Source: Deinandra increscens subsp. villosa (lineage: Eukaryota > Streptophyta > Magnoliopsida > Asterales > Asteraceae). From it: a DNA stretch of 64,000 nt. The notes under the pieces are model-generated. The model was not told the DNA's origin, ran no database searches, and saw nothing but the letters and a program-made list of their open reading frames with translations. Positions within the stretch are counted from its first letter, which is position 1. Each line of letters opens with the position of its first letter. Both the position numbers and the translations under genes were made by a program. The stretch lies in the NCBI GenBank assembly GCA_039602395.1, contig JBCNJP010000017.1, positions 24,510,275-24,574,274 on the forward strand, written 5' to 3'. Below are positions 11,766 through 21,456 of the stretch, piece after piece.

Positions 11766-12712
11766 TTGCTCTACTGCTGTGTTTTTTTATCAATTTTCAA
11801 AATTTTAGAGAGATAAAGTTTGGGTTTTTTATGTTTTTCATCAATTTTCTCAATTCCGAGTGTTTCTGAGGTAAAAAATGATTTCTGAGTGTTCCTAGTG
11901 AGTTTGTGCACCTTCCTGATCTTTATTCTAGTAAAAAACATCATAAATTCAAAATTTCAGTCGAATCTGTCGTGGTACGCTGTTGGTCCGCCTCAAGAAC
12001 ATTTGGTACGCTCTTGGTCCGTACAACAATCTTCATCAAGAGTTTGGTACGTGGCAACTGGTCCGGAAGACAATCTTCATCATCTGGTCCGCGACAGTTA
12101 TTATTTGGTACGTGGTAGTTTCGCCGTACCATTTGGTCCGTATTAAAAATTTGGTACGGGAGATTTTTGTCCGCAGCTGGTACGTTAGATAAATCTGGTA
12201 CGCTGAGATAATCTAGTCCGCGTCTGGTCCGCAGGTTCATTTGGTCTGCTGGTTAATTTGATCCGGAACTCGTCCGTTGAGTACAAATTTGGTCCACTGA
12301 GATTGTTTTTGGTAAATCTGGTACGCTGAGATAATCTAGTCCGCGTCTGGTCCGCAGGTTCATTTGGTCTGCTGGTTAATTTGATCCGGAACTCGTCCGT
12401 TGAGTACAAATTTGGTCCACTGAGATTGTTTTTGGTACGCTGAAGATCTGGTACGTGGTTGGTCCGCTTTGGGTATTTTGGTACGTTGAGAAATTTGGTC
12501 CGCTGGCAGAAAAGTTGTCGTTACTAAAACTAACGTAACTTGAGAACCGTTAAGAGTTACGAAACCCAATACCAGCCAAAACGACCGTATCAGCGAGATC
12601 TAGACTTTTACTAGCCTAAAAGCCAGTACCCTCCGTTTTGACACCCAAAATCCACTTGGATGACCTTCGTTTTTGAGTTTGAAGTTTTTGAAGTATCATT
12701 TTCGGTGGAAAA
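11766..12712 (+). other. TR-GAG2 leader with amplified GGTACG/GGTCCG motif
   Basis: From about 11970 to 12510 the leader is built of TGGTACG and TGGTCCG separated by short variable text, including a direct duplication of about 120 bp (12193-12310 and 12314-12430). The motif is that of the LTR palindromes. Open frames in this region are repeat by-products. Confidence 0.8.
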
Positions 12713-14551
12713 ATGTCTGATTTTCAAGCGTTTGCGGCTATACAAAGCACGGTACAAGCTATGCTCAATTTTGATAATGAAATAGGAACAAGTCAGAAAG
12801 TTCCTAATTTGTTAAAGTTGGAAGATTATCAAAATTGGAAGCAACGTTTTTCTGCATACATCAGCACAAATGATATTGATTTGTGGATTCCGATTCGAAC
12901 GTTGTATGTACGTCCAACTGAAGATGGAGAGTATAAAGAAATTCAAGAGTTTGATAAGGATGAAAGAAAAAGTTATGAGCTTGAACAAAAAGTTTATGGT
13001 TATCTTACCATGGCTTTACCTACTGAGCTGTTGCATCAATTCAGCACTTGCAAGAAAGCTAAATAGTTATGGGATGCTTTATCTGCTCGATGTGAAGGCA
13101 ATGACCAATATAAGAAGAGTAGACAAAAAGTGTTAAACAAGGAATTTGAAATTTTTCAACAGTATGAAAAAGAAAATATTTCTGCTCTTGTTTCAAGGTT
13201 TTCACATCTGATTAGTGAGATGAAAGTAGTTAAAATTGAAAAGACCGAGGAGGAATTGAAAGAGAAATTGATGGAAGCATTACCGAAAAAGTGAGAAAAT
13301 TATGTGTTATTGCTTACTCATGATAAAGAATATTTTGCATTATCATTTCATGATTTAACCGGAAAGCTTCATGCTAGAGAGATGGAAATGATGACCTCAA
13401 ATAAGTCAACTGCTCAATTCCAAAATCCTGAATTGTATTATGGTCAAAATTCTGCAAGTATCAATGCAAAGTCTAAATCATTTGGTGTTGATTCATCAAA
13501 TCTACCTCAAACAGCTTTTGTTGCTTGTCAGGGATCAGGAAATTCCGGAAATTCATCAAGAGGATGTAACTTCGCTATTCCAAATCATTCAAATCAGACT
13601 TCATTTTCAGCAAAAAAACATCGAATGAGCATTTGACATTAATTTCAGCTTTGTTATCTTCATATTATGGATTGTTGAATGGTGTTTTGACAACATCTAA
13701 TTTGATTGAAGAAGTTTTTTGATCAGATCGATTCAGATAACCTTGAACAAATGGACATTAATTGGCAACTTGCGATGTTAGCCCAAAGATTCAAAAGATT
13801 CAAGAAAAAGACCGGATTTCAAAGTCTAAATCCAAATGTGAAGGTTGGTATAGATAAATCAAAGGTAAAATGCTTCAAATGTTCTAATTTTGGTCATTTT
13901 TCCTGTGAATGTTCAAAATCAAATGCTTCTTCATCAAAGTCTCCAACAGCTTTGGTTTCTCAAAACGATAAACAATATAACTAGAGGCAAACTTCTGATG
14001 ATTTAAAACCAATTGCTTTAACTGCTATTTCTTCTGAGTCAAAACCCTGGTATGTAGATTATGATTGGGCTGCTGATGAACGTGATGATGAGTCTGCATT
14101 TCGTGCTCTGATTGCTCAAGTTGTTCATAGTGATGATGAAGTAGATGTAACGGATTCTGAATCTGAAATAAGTGGTTCTGGAAATAGTGGCTATTAATCT
14201 GTTTGTGAGTTTTGTTCTCAGAAAGACAAGAAGATTCAAGGATTGATAAAGGAAAATGGGTTGTTGATTGAGGAAAATAAAAGAAGGATAGAAGAATTGG
14301 CAAATGAACAGCAAAAGTTAGAAGATCTAATTCAAGAATTCTCTTCTCAGAAAGAAAAGTTTTCAGATTTTCAAGCAGAGGTTGTTGAGAAAGAATCAGA
14401 ATTTCAAAGTGTTAAACAGGAGTTTGAACAGAAAGTTACAAAGTTATCTGAAGAAAATGTTGCATTAGCTCAAGAAGCGAACAAATGGAAGGATGATGCT
14501 GCTGATACAGCAAATGATTTTCAAAATCTTTTCGACAAATCAAAGTCCAGA
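12713..14551 (+). pseudogene. TR-GAG2 Gag and first part of coiled coil (broken)
   Basis: Starts MSDFQAFAAIQS and is a clear homologue of the TR-GAG1 Gag. The frame has stops at 13064, about 13292, 13982 and about 14195, and a local shift at an A-run near 13612. The zinc knuckle CFKCSNFGHFSCEC (about 13870-13912) keeps its CCHC ligands. A Cys pair and a Glu/Lys-rich coiled coil follow (14200-14551), where Sire A interrupts it; it resumes at 19511. Confidence 0.85.
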
Positions 14552-16350
14552 TTTGACTCCACCAGACATTTGATGACTGGTCTTTGGGTTAGGAGGTAAT
14601 TATCATCTGTTCAGTTGATTCAAATTAACATTATTTTAACCAAAAACCCTAATATAGATTATAGGTTTTCTATAAAACTTCCCCTGAACCCAAGACCTCT
14701 AAAGACTTCCCCTTAGCTGATAACTTCCCCTCAGCTAAGGACTTCCCCTGAGATAATACATATCATCCTCGAGTTCCCTTCAGATACTATGTATTATGGA
14801 AGTCTTTTCGGATAATACTTATTATCCTCCCTCCTTCCCCTAAAAATTTGTCAAGATCTGACGGAGGAAGTCTTTTCCATTAGATAATAAGTATCATCCT
14901 CGAGTTCCCTTCGGATAATACTTATTATCCCATACTCCTTCCCCTAAAAATTTGGCAAGATCTGTCGGGGGCATAGTGTCATGCATTAAAACCCATGAAA
15001 AACACATTTTGACTTCTCAAATCGACCTGGCCAAGACGAAAACACACCAAAAAGAAATTAACGACTCACACACGAAAGATATAAACTAAACAAATACTTA
15101 CCAAACCAAACATGAGAAAGTTTACAAGGGATCAAACCGTATGAATCTGACTGAGGAACCCTTTTCAGCTTCAGTTACTCGACAAGTCCAGGTGATTGCC
15201 GGTATGTTTGTCCGCTTTAAACTCAAACCCGTTTAATCCCAACCGAATGCGTCATGCTTAATATAGTACAATATTACCGTCATGTTTAATTGTCCCCACA
15301 CCCAAGCGTACACAGCAAAACCTACCCAACCTCAGAGTTTATTGAGGATTCACAAACCCCTAGCTTGAGGAACCATGCAACACCATTATGACTACCACTT
15401 ATATCATTAACCATCAGTTGGTGATCAGGTCGGCCGCTAAGCACGCAAAGAAGACCAACTGAGTGATTATTTTTCATTTTATTTTCTTTTCCATTTTTTT
15501 AATTTCTTTTTCTTTTCTTTTTCTTTTCTTTTTATTATGTGGTGTAGTCATGACAGCAGATACATGGCGTGTGAGAGAGTGAATACTAGGTAATTACCAC
15601 TCTCAACCCATTTTTGCCGGGACTCAGTCTTTTAAACCATGCAACCTGGGATGGGAAACTAAACATATATATCTTTTAAGTTCATTGCACTTACATTGGT
15701 GGTCATACGATTAGGTCGAGCCTACCGAGCATATCACCGTGGAGCTTGCCTTTCACATCCGCCTTACGCGTGTCAGCCATCTCCAACCCGGACATTCATT
15801 TTACTTCCCCTAAACTTCTCAGAAACAAGACACAAACAATTAAAAATTTAAAAACACACTATTTTTGAGGGGTCAACTTTTTTCTTCATCTTTACATTTC
15901 TTCCCCTTGTTTTTTTTTATTTTTAATGTCACAATTTTGTGAACATCATTTTTTTTTAAACAATAAAAATAAAACACACAAACACACTTAAAAGAACAAA
16001 ACACAAAATTTTGAAGATATCTGGCCAAGCTAACTTTCAAAGTATTGATTTGAAAATTTTAGAAAATTGGGTTTCATGACATGCACACTTTATTGCATTT
16101 GAAGTCAAACACATAATCAGTCAACAACTTAATTGACACTTTAATGAAATAGGTTTGACTCAAAAGACCCTTTGCTGCCTCATCATTCAAACAACCAAGT
16201 TAAGAACAGTACCTTTCATGATGATTTTGACATTTAACCTCTCAAGGAAACATATCCTCCATAAAAAATTGCTTGTCATGACATGAGGATACGTCTCCTA
16301 AACTGTGCCTGGAACAATCACTTATCAACAAACAAATTAATAATAAAAAT
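14552..16350 (-). other. Sire A post-Gag spacer, structured and polypurine-rich
   Basis: Non-coding, nearly identical to 53521-55340 and related to 61350-62190. It holds repeated minus-strand AGGGGAAG tracts (14675-14950), hairpins at 15330-15347, 15414-15462 and 15575-15604, and a long A/G-rich tract (minus strand) at 15470-15535. Confidence 0.75.
15414..15462 (-). other. Conserved hairpin, Sire A copy
   Basis: Arms TCAGTTGGT (15414-15422) and ACCAACTGA (15454-15462) pair perfectly over 9 bp. On the sense (minus) strand the loop reads cttctttgcgtg, a short GC-TTA-GC hairpin, then cgacctgatc, the same core as in TR-GAG1 and TR-GAG2 but with unrelated arm sequence. Confidence 0.8.
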
Positions 16351-16394
16351 ATTAGTGATAATCCTCCTTGACTGTTCCTGCACATAGTGAGAGA

Positions 16395-18340
16395 TTAGTT
16401 AGCCATTGGTACCCAGGCCATTGTTTTTCTAGGTACACCTGAGGAATCAATAAAGGATACTTCTTGTAAGAACATCCCCTTTGAGAAATCAGGAAGTTGT
16501 GATGGAGCTGCCTTGATTTTTGGTTTCCAAGTTCCAGGTGATTTAACATTTGTTTTAGTCACATTTGAAGTTGTGACTTTAGGTATTTCAACCTTCTTCG
16601 TTTTAGATTCACTTTTCAAAACAGTTTTTGTTTTAGTCACCTTTTGAGTTAAGACTTTAGGTATTTCAACCTTCTGCATTTTAGAATCATTTTTGAAACA
16701 GTTTTAGTTACCTTGGGAGGGGTAACCTTGGGTTTTTCAGACTTTGTTTGTTTTGAAAATGGTTTCTTCACCTGTTTTTGGAAATTTTGGTAACTTGGAA
16801 AGCTGTTGTTTTGATTTAAAGATTTTCTTTCAGCTTTGGCAGCACCCCAATGTTGATCAGAGGGTTTAACCTTAGGAGTAACAGTCTTCATTGCCTTAGG
16901 TTTTTCCACCTTCATGGGCTTAGACTTTACAGACTCCTGAGATGAAACCCTTTGACTTTTCGGAAAATAGGGTTCATAGGGGCGATAAAGACAGTTTCTA
17001 GCAATATGACCAGCGATGCCACAATTAAAACAAGTCTGCTTCTTTAGATAGAAGTCAGACGTGTACCCATTTGTCTTTGGTGGCTGATATGGAGCTGGTT
17101 TGCCTTGTGTCTGCTTCTTTGCTTTGACTGCAGCTTCAGATTTGACTTTCTGCTGGTTTGTCGAAGCCTGTGTCGAACCTGTTTTTACTGTCTTTATGCT
17201 TCCTTGATTCTTTGACGTTGAAGCACCATTCTTGCAATTACAACAGCAACTGCATGATCCAACTGAAGAAATGGGAGACACAGCTACTCCCTTGAGTTTT
17301 TCATTCTTCACTCCAGCTGTTGGTTTCATGCTCGGATGCTTGATGGTGATCTTTGGCCTCTCAACTTTAGGTCCACTTATCACTCCATCAGCTATTCCCT
17401 TGAACTTGGATGAGAAGGATGGTAATTCATATCCAACATCTGGTTCTTGGTCAAACATTGATCCGGATGTCATAAAGATCTTCCCCTCAGGCCGCGTCGT
17501 CAAAATCACCTTTTCCCTTTTGACTTCGTCAATTACTTTGAAGCATGGGGTTTCAATTTTAGGGTATGGTTTCAACTTTATCCCAGCATCATCAGACTTA
17601 GAGTTGTGACACCTGTCATATTTCTGGCACTCAGCATCATTGTCTGATATATCCTTTACCCTCCCTTCACCATAAGTCATATTTGCTTCATTATCAATTT
17701 CTTCTTGTGTCAATGGTGTAGTTCCAACCAAGACACTATCAATAGGAGGAGCAACTTCTTTATAATCAGACTCGGTTCGTTCAACTTGATCCTCACTAAG
17801 AAGTATTCCTATAATGTCTCTGGGAACTGGTGGAGGAATAATGTTGTTTGCAGACAGAGACTTATCAGACTTTTCTGACCCACACCCAGTTTTATCTTTC
17901 CCAACTTGACCAGTCACAACAGCATGTGACAATTCCTTTCCAACATCAAGCATTCGCTTATTTCTTTCCTGATTGCAATCATACTTGACCTGCAGCTCGT
18001 TATATTTTTGTTGCAGTTCATCCAATTGCTTCTTTAGCTCACCAATCTCAATCTTAGCCTGATCATATAAAATAGTCTTCTCCGTTGCTAGCTTTTGATA
18101 TTTCACAATGTCTAGTTTCTGAGCTTTTACCTTCTCCTCATTCTTTTGCCATCTACCCTTGAATGAACTCCTCTCGCATTTTATCTCAAATAATTCTATC
18201 TGATAATTTTTACAAATTTGTCTAAGTCCAGGAATTATACGAGCACAAGTAGGATTGGGGCATATCTCAGTTTTGTCAACTTCATCTGCGAAATCATCCT
18301 TGTTCTCAACCAAATTATTTTCTTCAACCACTGAACTCAT
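16395..18340 (-). pseudogene. Sire A Gag-like protein, coiled coil plus zinc knuckle
   Basis: The frame starts MSSVVEENNLVENK at 18340 and is open for 563 codons; a frameshift near 16660 then leads to a tail ending RKTMAWVPMAN at 16395. Features in order: an acidic N-terminus, a Cys pair CPNPTC, a coiled coil (about residues 45-135), a long linker, a short Cys cluster SCSCCCNC, a CCHC knuckle CFNCGIAGHIARNC (about residue 440), and Lys/Pro/Thr-rich repeats. It would act as the capsid and nucleic-acid-binding protein. Nearly intact, but no pol follows. Confidence 0.8.
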
Positions 18341-19094
18341 TATGCAGCTTCTGGAAATTTTAAAAAAAAATCAGCAAAATCGGCAAACTCACTCTTCAAA
18401 GAATAGTGTCAGAAACTTAAAACTGAAAAACGGAGGCCTTCGGAGTGGAATTTGGGGGTCCATACGAGCTCCCCTGGACGTCAGTCTAGGGTAATTCTGG
18501 GGCTCAGTGTCACGAACGTCGTGTTCAAATTTGAGCTTCTAACTCCAAACGAGTCAAAAGTTACGTCCGTTTCCGTGAAAGTGTGAAAAAATGACTTTTT
18601 GCCGCAAATGAGTTTCCGATCGTAAACCCTGTTTACGATCGTAATCACCTGTTCACGATCCTTGACAGCCTGGCCGATCGTAAACACCACCAGGTCGTAA
18701 ACACCTGATCGTAAACTCTTGATTCCGATTGAAATAGTCGTAAACACAGATTACGATCGCCTGATTACGATCACTACAAGTCGTAAACTCCCAATTCCGA
18801 TCCAAAAATGTCGTAAACACTGATTACGACACAAGTACAGTCGTAAACACTCTTCGCCGGATCGTAAACACGATAAAAATTGGATCTTGAACTCGTGAAC
18901 ACGCAAACAATGAAGATCTTCAACCGTAGCAGTCGTAAACACCAAGAAACCCAGAAAAATTGATCGTAAACACGAAGAACAGCAGCAACAGAACTCGTAA
19001 ACACCAAATACCCTTCAAATCTTCAAAAACTCGAACAATAACCCAGAAAAACAGCTTGAATCAATATCGTGTGAGCCTCGAATCACTGATTCTT
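18341..19094 (-). other. Sire A leader with amplified CGTAAAC motif
   Basis: Between about 18605 and 19005 the heptamer CGTAAAC, mostly as (A)TCGTAAACAC/T, recurs about twenty times along with the variant GATTACGATC. The same motif fills the leaders of Sire B and the region before the extra ORF of Sire C. Confidence 0.8.
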
Positions 19095-19107
19095 GGCTCT
19101 GATACCA
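19095..19107 (-). other. Sire A primer binding site (tRNA-iMet)
   Basis: The minus strand reads TGGTATCAGAGCC two bases after the LTR end. Confidence 0.92.
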
Positions 19108-19109
19108 AT

Positions 19110-19510
19110 TGTAGGTCCGGATAAAACAACTAATCACGATATTCTATCAATCACGAGTGCGGAATCCAAGTGATTGATTGATTCAAGATAAGAAAGTAGA
19201 AGAAAGAGATTTGATTAGATGATGAACAACAAAGATCAAATCTTGAATGATGAACAAACTACTTTGATTGATGATTCCGATCGTAAATAACAAGAGAGGA
19301 GTACAAATCGTAATCAAGCAACCCCCACAATGGAGAACCACATGGGGTTTATATAGGATCCCTAATGGACCTTAAACCCTAATAGTAAACCCAATGGTAA
19401 ACCCCAAGCCCAATAGTAAACCCAACCAAACTAGTCTACTAATCTAAATAAACCCTCTAAGCCCATCCCAACTAATTTAATATTACAAGCCTCATAATCT
19501 AGCCTCAACA
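19110..19510 (-). repeat. Sire A 5' LTR
   Basis: 401 bp, plus-strand edges TGTAGGTCCGG and CCTCAACA. Homologous to 52540-52941 and 57208-57610. A TATA-like CTATATAAACC (minus strand, about 19346-19356) is present. Confidence 0.9.
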
Positions 19511-20036
19511 CTTTCTGATGACCAAGCTATTAAGATTCAATCCTATCAGCTTGATATGGAAAAGTTACTTGATGAGAAGAGAGAGTTGGTTAGAGTGAAC
19601 AAGTTGCAAAATGCAAATTTAGATATTCAGAAAAGAAATGAAGATAAGCTGTAGAAGGAATTATGGGCTGGACTAGATGAGTTAAGATTGCAAAAGTATG
19701 AAACTCATAAAGTGGCAAGGACGTTGATTGCAACCGAAAAGGAGTTGGCTGAAGCTCAACAAAAGATTTCTGATCTGAAAATAGAAGTCATTGATTCAAA
19801 ACGTCTTTTGAACAATGTTACTAATTCACAATCTTTTACAAGTTTCTTGGTTAAAGATGACAACTTTGAGAAGATGTTCAACCAAACTGTGTCACCACCA
19901 GGAAGTCTCAAAGAAGGAATTCATGACTTGAAAGACAAGGTTGAGTCTGGTGATTATTCTGAGTTTGTTGGTTCCAAATCGGTTGAAGAAAAGAAAGAGA
20001 AGAAAGGCAAACGTGCTGAAAATTCGATAAATTAGA
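19511..20036 (+). pseudogene. TR-GAG2 coiled-coil part, distal segment
   Basis: Continues the Gag/coiled-coil frame broken at 14551. It is rich in Lys/Glu/Gln heptads (KIQSYQLDMEKLLDEKREL type), has one stop near 19651, and ends in a Lys-rich tail at 20036. It aligns in character with bases 7700-7300 of TR-GAG1. Confidence 0.75.
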
Positions 20037-21292
20037 TGAAAAAGCCATAAGATCATTGTTCAATGTGCTTGGTAGGCTCGGCATTAAATCAGAAAGTATT
20101 CAGATGTGATAAACATACTAAATACTATTGCTTGACCAAGTGGACAACATCTTGATGCGTATCTCATGATATATCAAGGAAAATATAGGTGAAAAAGAAA
20201 TTGAGAAGTCACTGTATATACATGTGTTCATTTTGCAAAGATTTAAACTTGTTTGATTTTCTTTATTTTGTCAAACGATCGGACTTTCTTTGCGTGTCCA
20301 CAAGACCGACCTGATTGTTGTTAGTTTGACGTTCTACTTTATTTTCTTTGGTGTTTCGTATAACTCATCGGACTTTCTCTGCGTGTACGGGAGTACCGAC
20401 CTGATTGTTGTTGAGTTATACAATTTCAACTTGGTTTTATTTTCTTATTTTGTTAAATCCGAGGCCTTATCTGCGTATCGAAAGATCGACCTTAAGGTAG
20501 ACGATTTAACGTTCTTATTTCTTTTTGCATGGAACACAATTGAGTATATCATAAAAATACAATCATTATGTAATCAAATCACAAGTGCAATCACAAAGTG
20601 TGATAAGCAAATGCATATCTGAGTATGTCTGATAGTGTGGGGTACACTGGTCAAAGCAAACCTAATCAATACATTAACATATCCAGGTGTTATGAGTATG
20701 ATTGTGCCTGAGTTTAAGATGGACAAATTATACCAGTAATCGACATGACTTATGTGCTGAAGTAATTGAAATTGAAATGTAGTCCAACATGTCATGTTCA
20801 ATATGATCCCAAGTTGTGATTTTTCTCGCAAAAGAAAAAAATAGTGTCTGATTCAGTATTGCATTTATGTTTCATATCTGAAAAGTCTAAAAAGATTTTC
20901 GGTGTGTTTTGATATGAAGTTTCAAAAAGCCAAAAAGATTTTGTTTCTTACTTGTTTTAGACCAATCGACATGTGATATGAAATCAAATTTCAAAAACAT
21001 ATCTTGGATTTTCAAAGAGAAGTTTTGCGCCAAGATTAAATTAATTTTCAAAAGAAAAGGAAACCGCGTTTCTGTCTTCTGAAATTGCAGGTTATGTGTG
21101 TCAAGACTCAAGCATGGTGAAAGGGGGTGTTTGAAGTATCTTTCACAAGTGGATCTTGAAGACCAAAGATGATTCAAGAGTTATCCAGCCATGCAAGCTC
21201 TATTTCTGACAAGATTTCAAGTTGAAGATCGGATGCAGCAATGTTGAAGATTGAAGAGTGAAGTTTCGTTAGAATATAGATACACTACACGT
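20037..21292 (+). other. TR-GAG2 long 3' untranslated region
   Basis: No supported frame. The three hairpins at 20270-20510 and the stretch 20560-21290 are shared with TR-GAG1. Confidence 0.7.
20270..20510 (+). other. Three conserved hairpins in TR-GAG2 3' region
   Basis: Arms are GTCAAAC 20270-20276 with GTTTGAC 20324-20330; GTATAACTCA 20358-20367 with TGAGTTATAC 20412-20421 (10 bp, perfect); GTTAAATC 20452-20459 with GATTTAAC 20503-20510 (8 bp, perfect). Loops share TTTGCGTG or TCTGCGTR, an inner mini-hairpin (GTAC-GGGA-GTAC, GTC-CACAA-GAC, ATC-GAAA-GAT) and CGACCT. U-rich linkers of 30-40 bases separate them. Confidence 0.85.
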
Positions 21293-21304
21293 TAAGGGGG
21301 AGTT
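21293..21304 (+). other. TR-GAG2 polypurine tract
   Basis: taagggggagtt immediately precedes the 3' LTR; nearly the same as the TR-GAG1 tract. Confidence 0.85.
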
Positions 21305-21456
21305 TGTTAGAGCATATACCCATGCAAAGATGTGTCTCGTGTATTGTATCTAGATTAGAGTGAGTCTGTGTGTTGTAGTGACAATATCATTGGTACCGTA
21401 CCAAATGGTACGCCGTACCAAATGGTACGCCCGTACCAGATGGTTCACCATTTGGT
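21305..21456 (+). repeat. TR-GAG2 3' LTR, truncated by gypsy insertion
   Basis: First 152 bp of the LTR (TGTTAGAGCATATACC... to accatttggt). It stops where the gypsy LTR TGTCACATCC begins. The remaining roughly 220 bp is not found beyond the right end of the gypsy block, so the right flank was deleted or lies outside the window. Confidence 0.88.

Larger units (their letters stand above)
14552..19510 (-). mobile_element. Sire A: Sirevirus-like copia deletion derivative, 3' end truncated
   Basis: At the right is a full LTR (19110-19510) with a primer site, then on the minus strand a leader, a Gag-type frame and about 1.8 kb of spacer. The left end stops abruptly at 14552 within spacer that in Sire B (from 53521) continues almost 1 kb further to the LTR, so the 3' end and 3' LTR are missing here. 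No pol lies between Gag and spacer. The right edge against the TR-GAG2 frame is exact; the left shows no target duplication. Confidence 0.82.
11376..21456 (+). mobile_element. TR-GAG2: second non-autonomous Gag-only LTR element, interrupted twice
   Basis: The 5' LTR (11376-11745), primer site, leader, Gag frame, 3' region, polypurine tract and the first 152 bp of the 3' LTR (21305-21456) are in order on the plus strand. Sire A is inserted in the coiled-coil part of Gag (14552-19510), and the 3' LTR is cut by a gypsy LTR. The architecture mirrors TR-GAG1 although the LTRs are unrelated. No pol is visible. Confidence 0.88.

Noticed and set aside
12185..12569. Arg/Thr/Asn-rich open frames
   Set aside because: They are readings of the GGTACG/GGTCCG leader repeat.
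14073..14095. CTGATGA-type core as a hammerhead ribozyme (retrozyme)
   Set aside because: No matching GAAA segment and stems; it lies in coding sequence. Similar CTGATGA at 19516 is also coding.
14025..14314. His/Leu-rich minus-strand frames
   Set aside because: They are shadows of the acidic and coiled-coil Gag codons of TR-GAG2.
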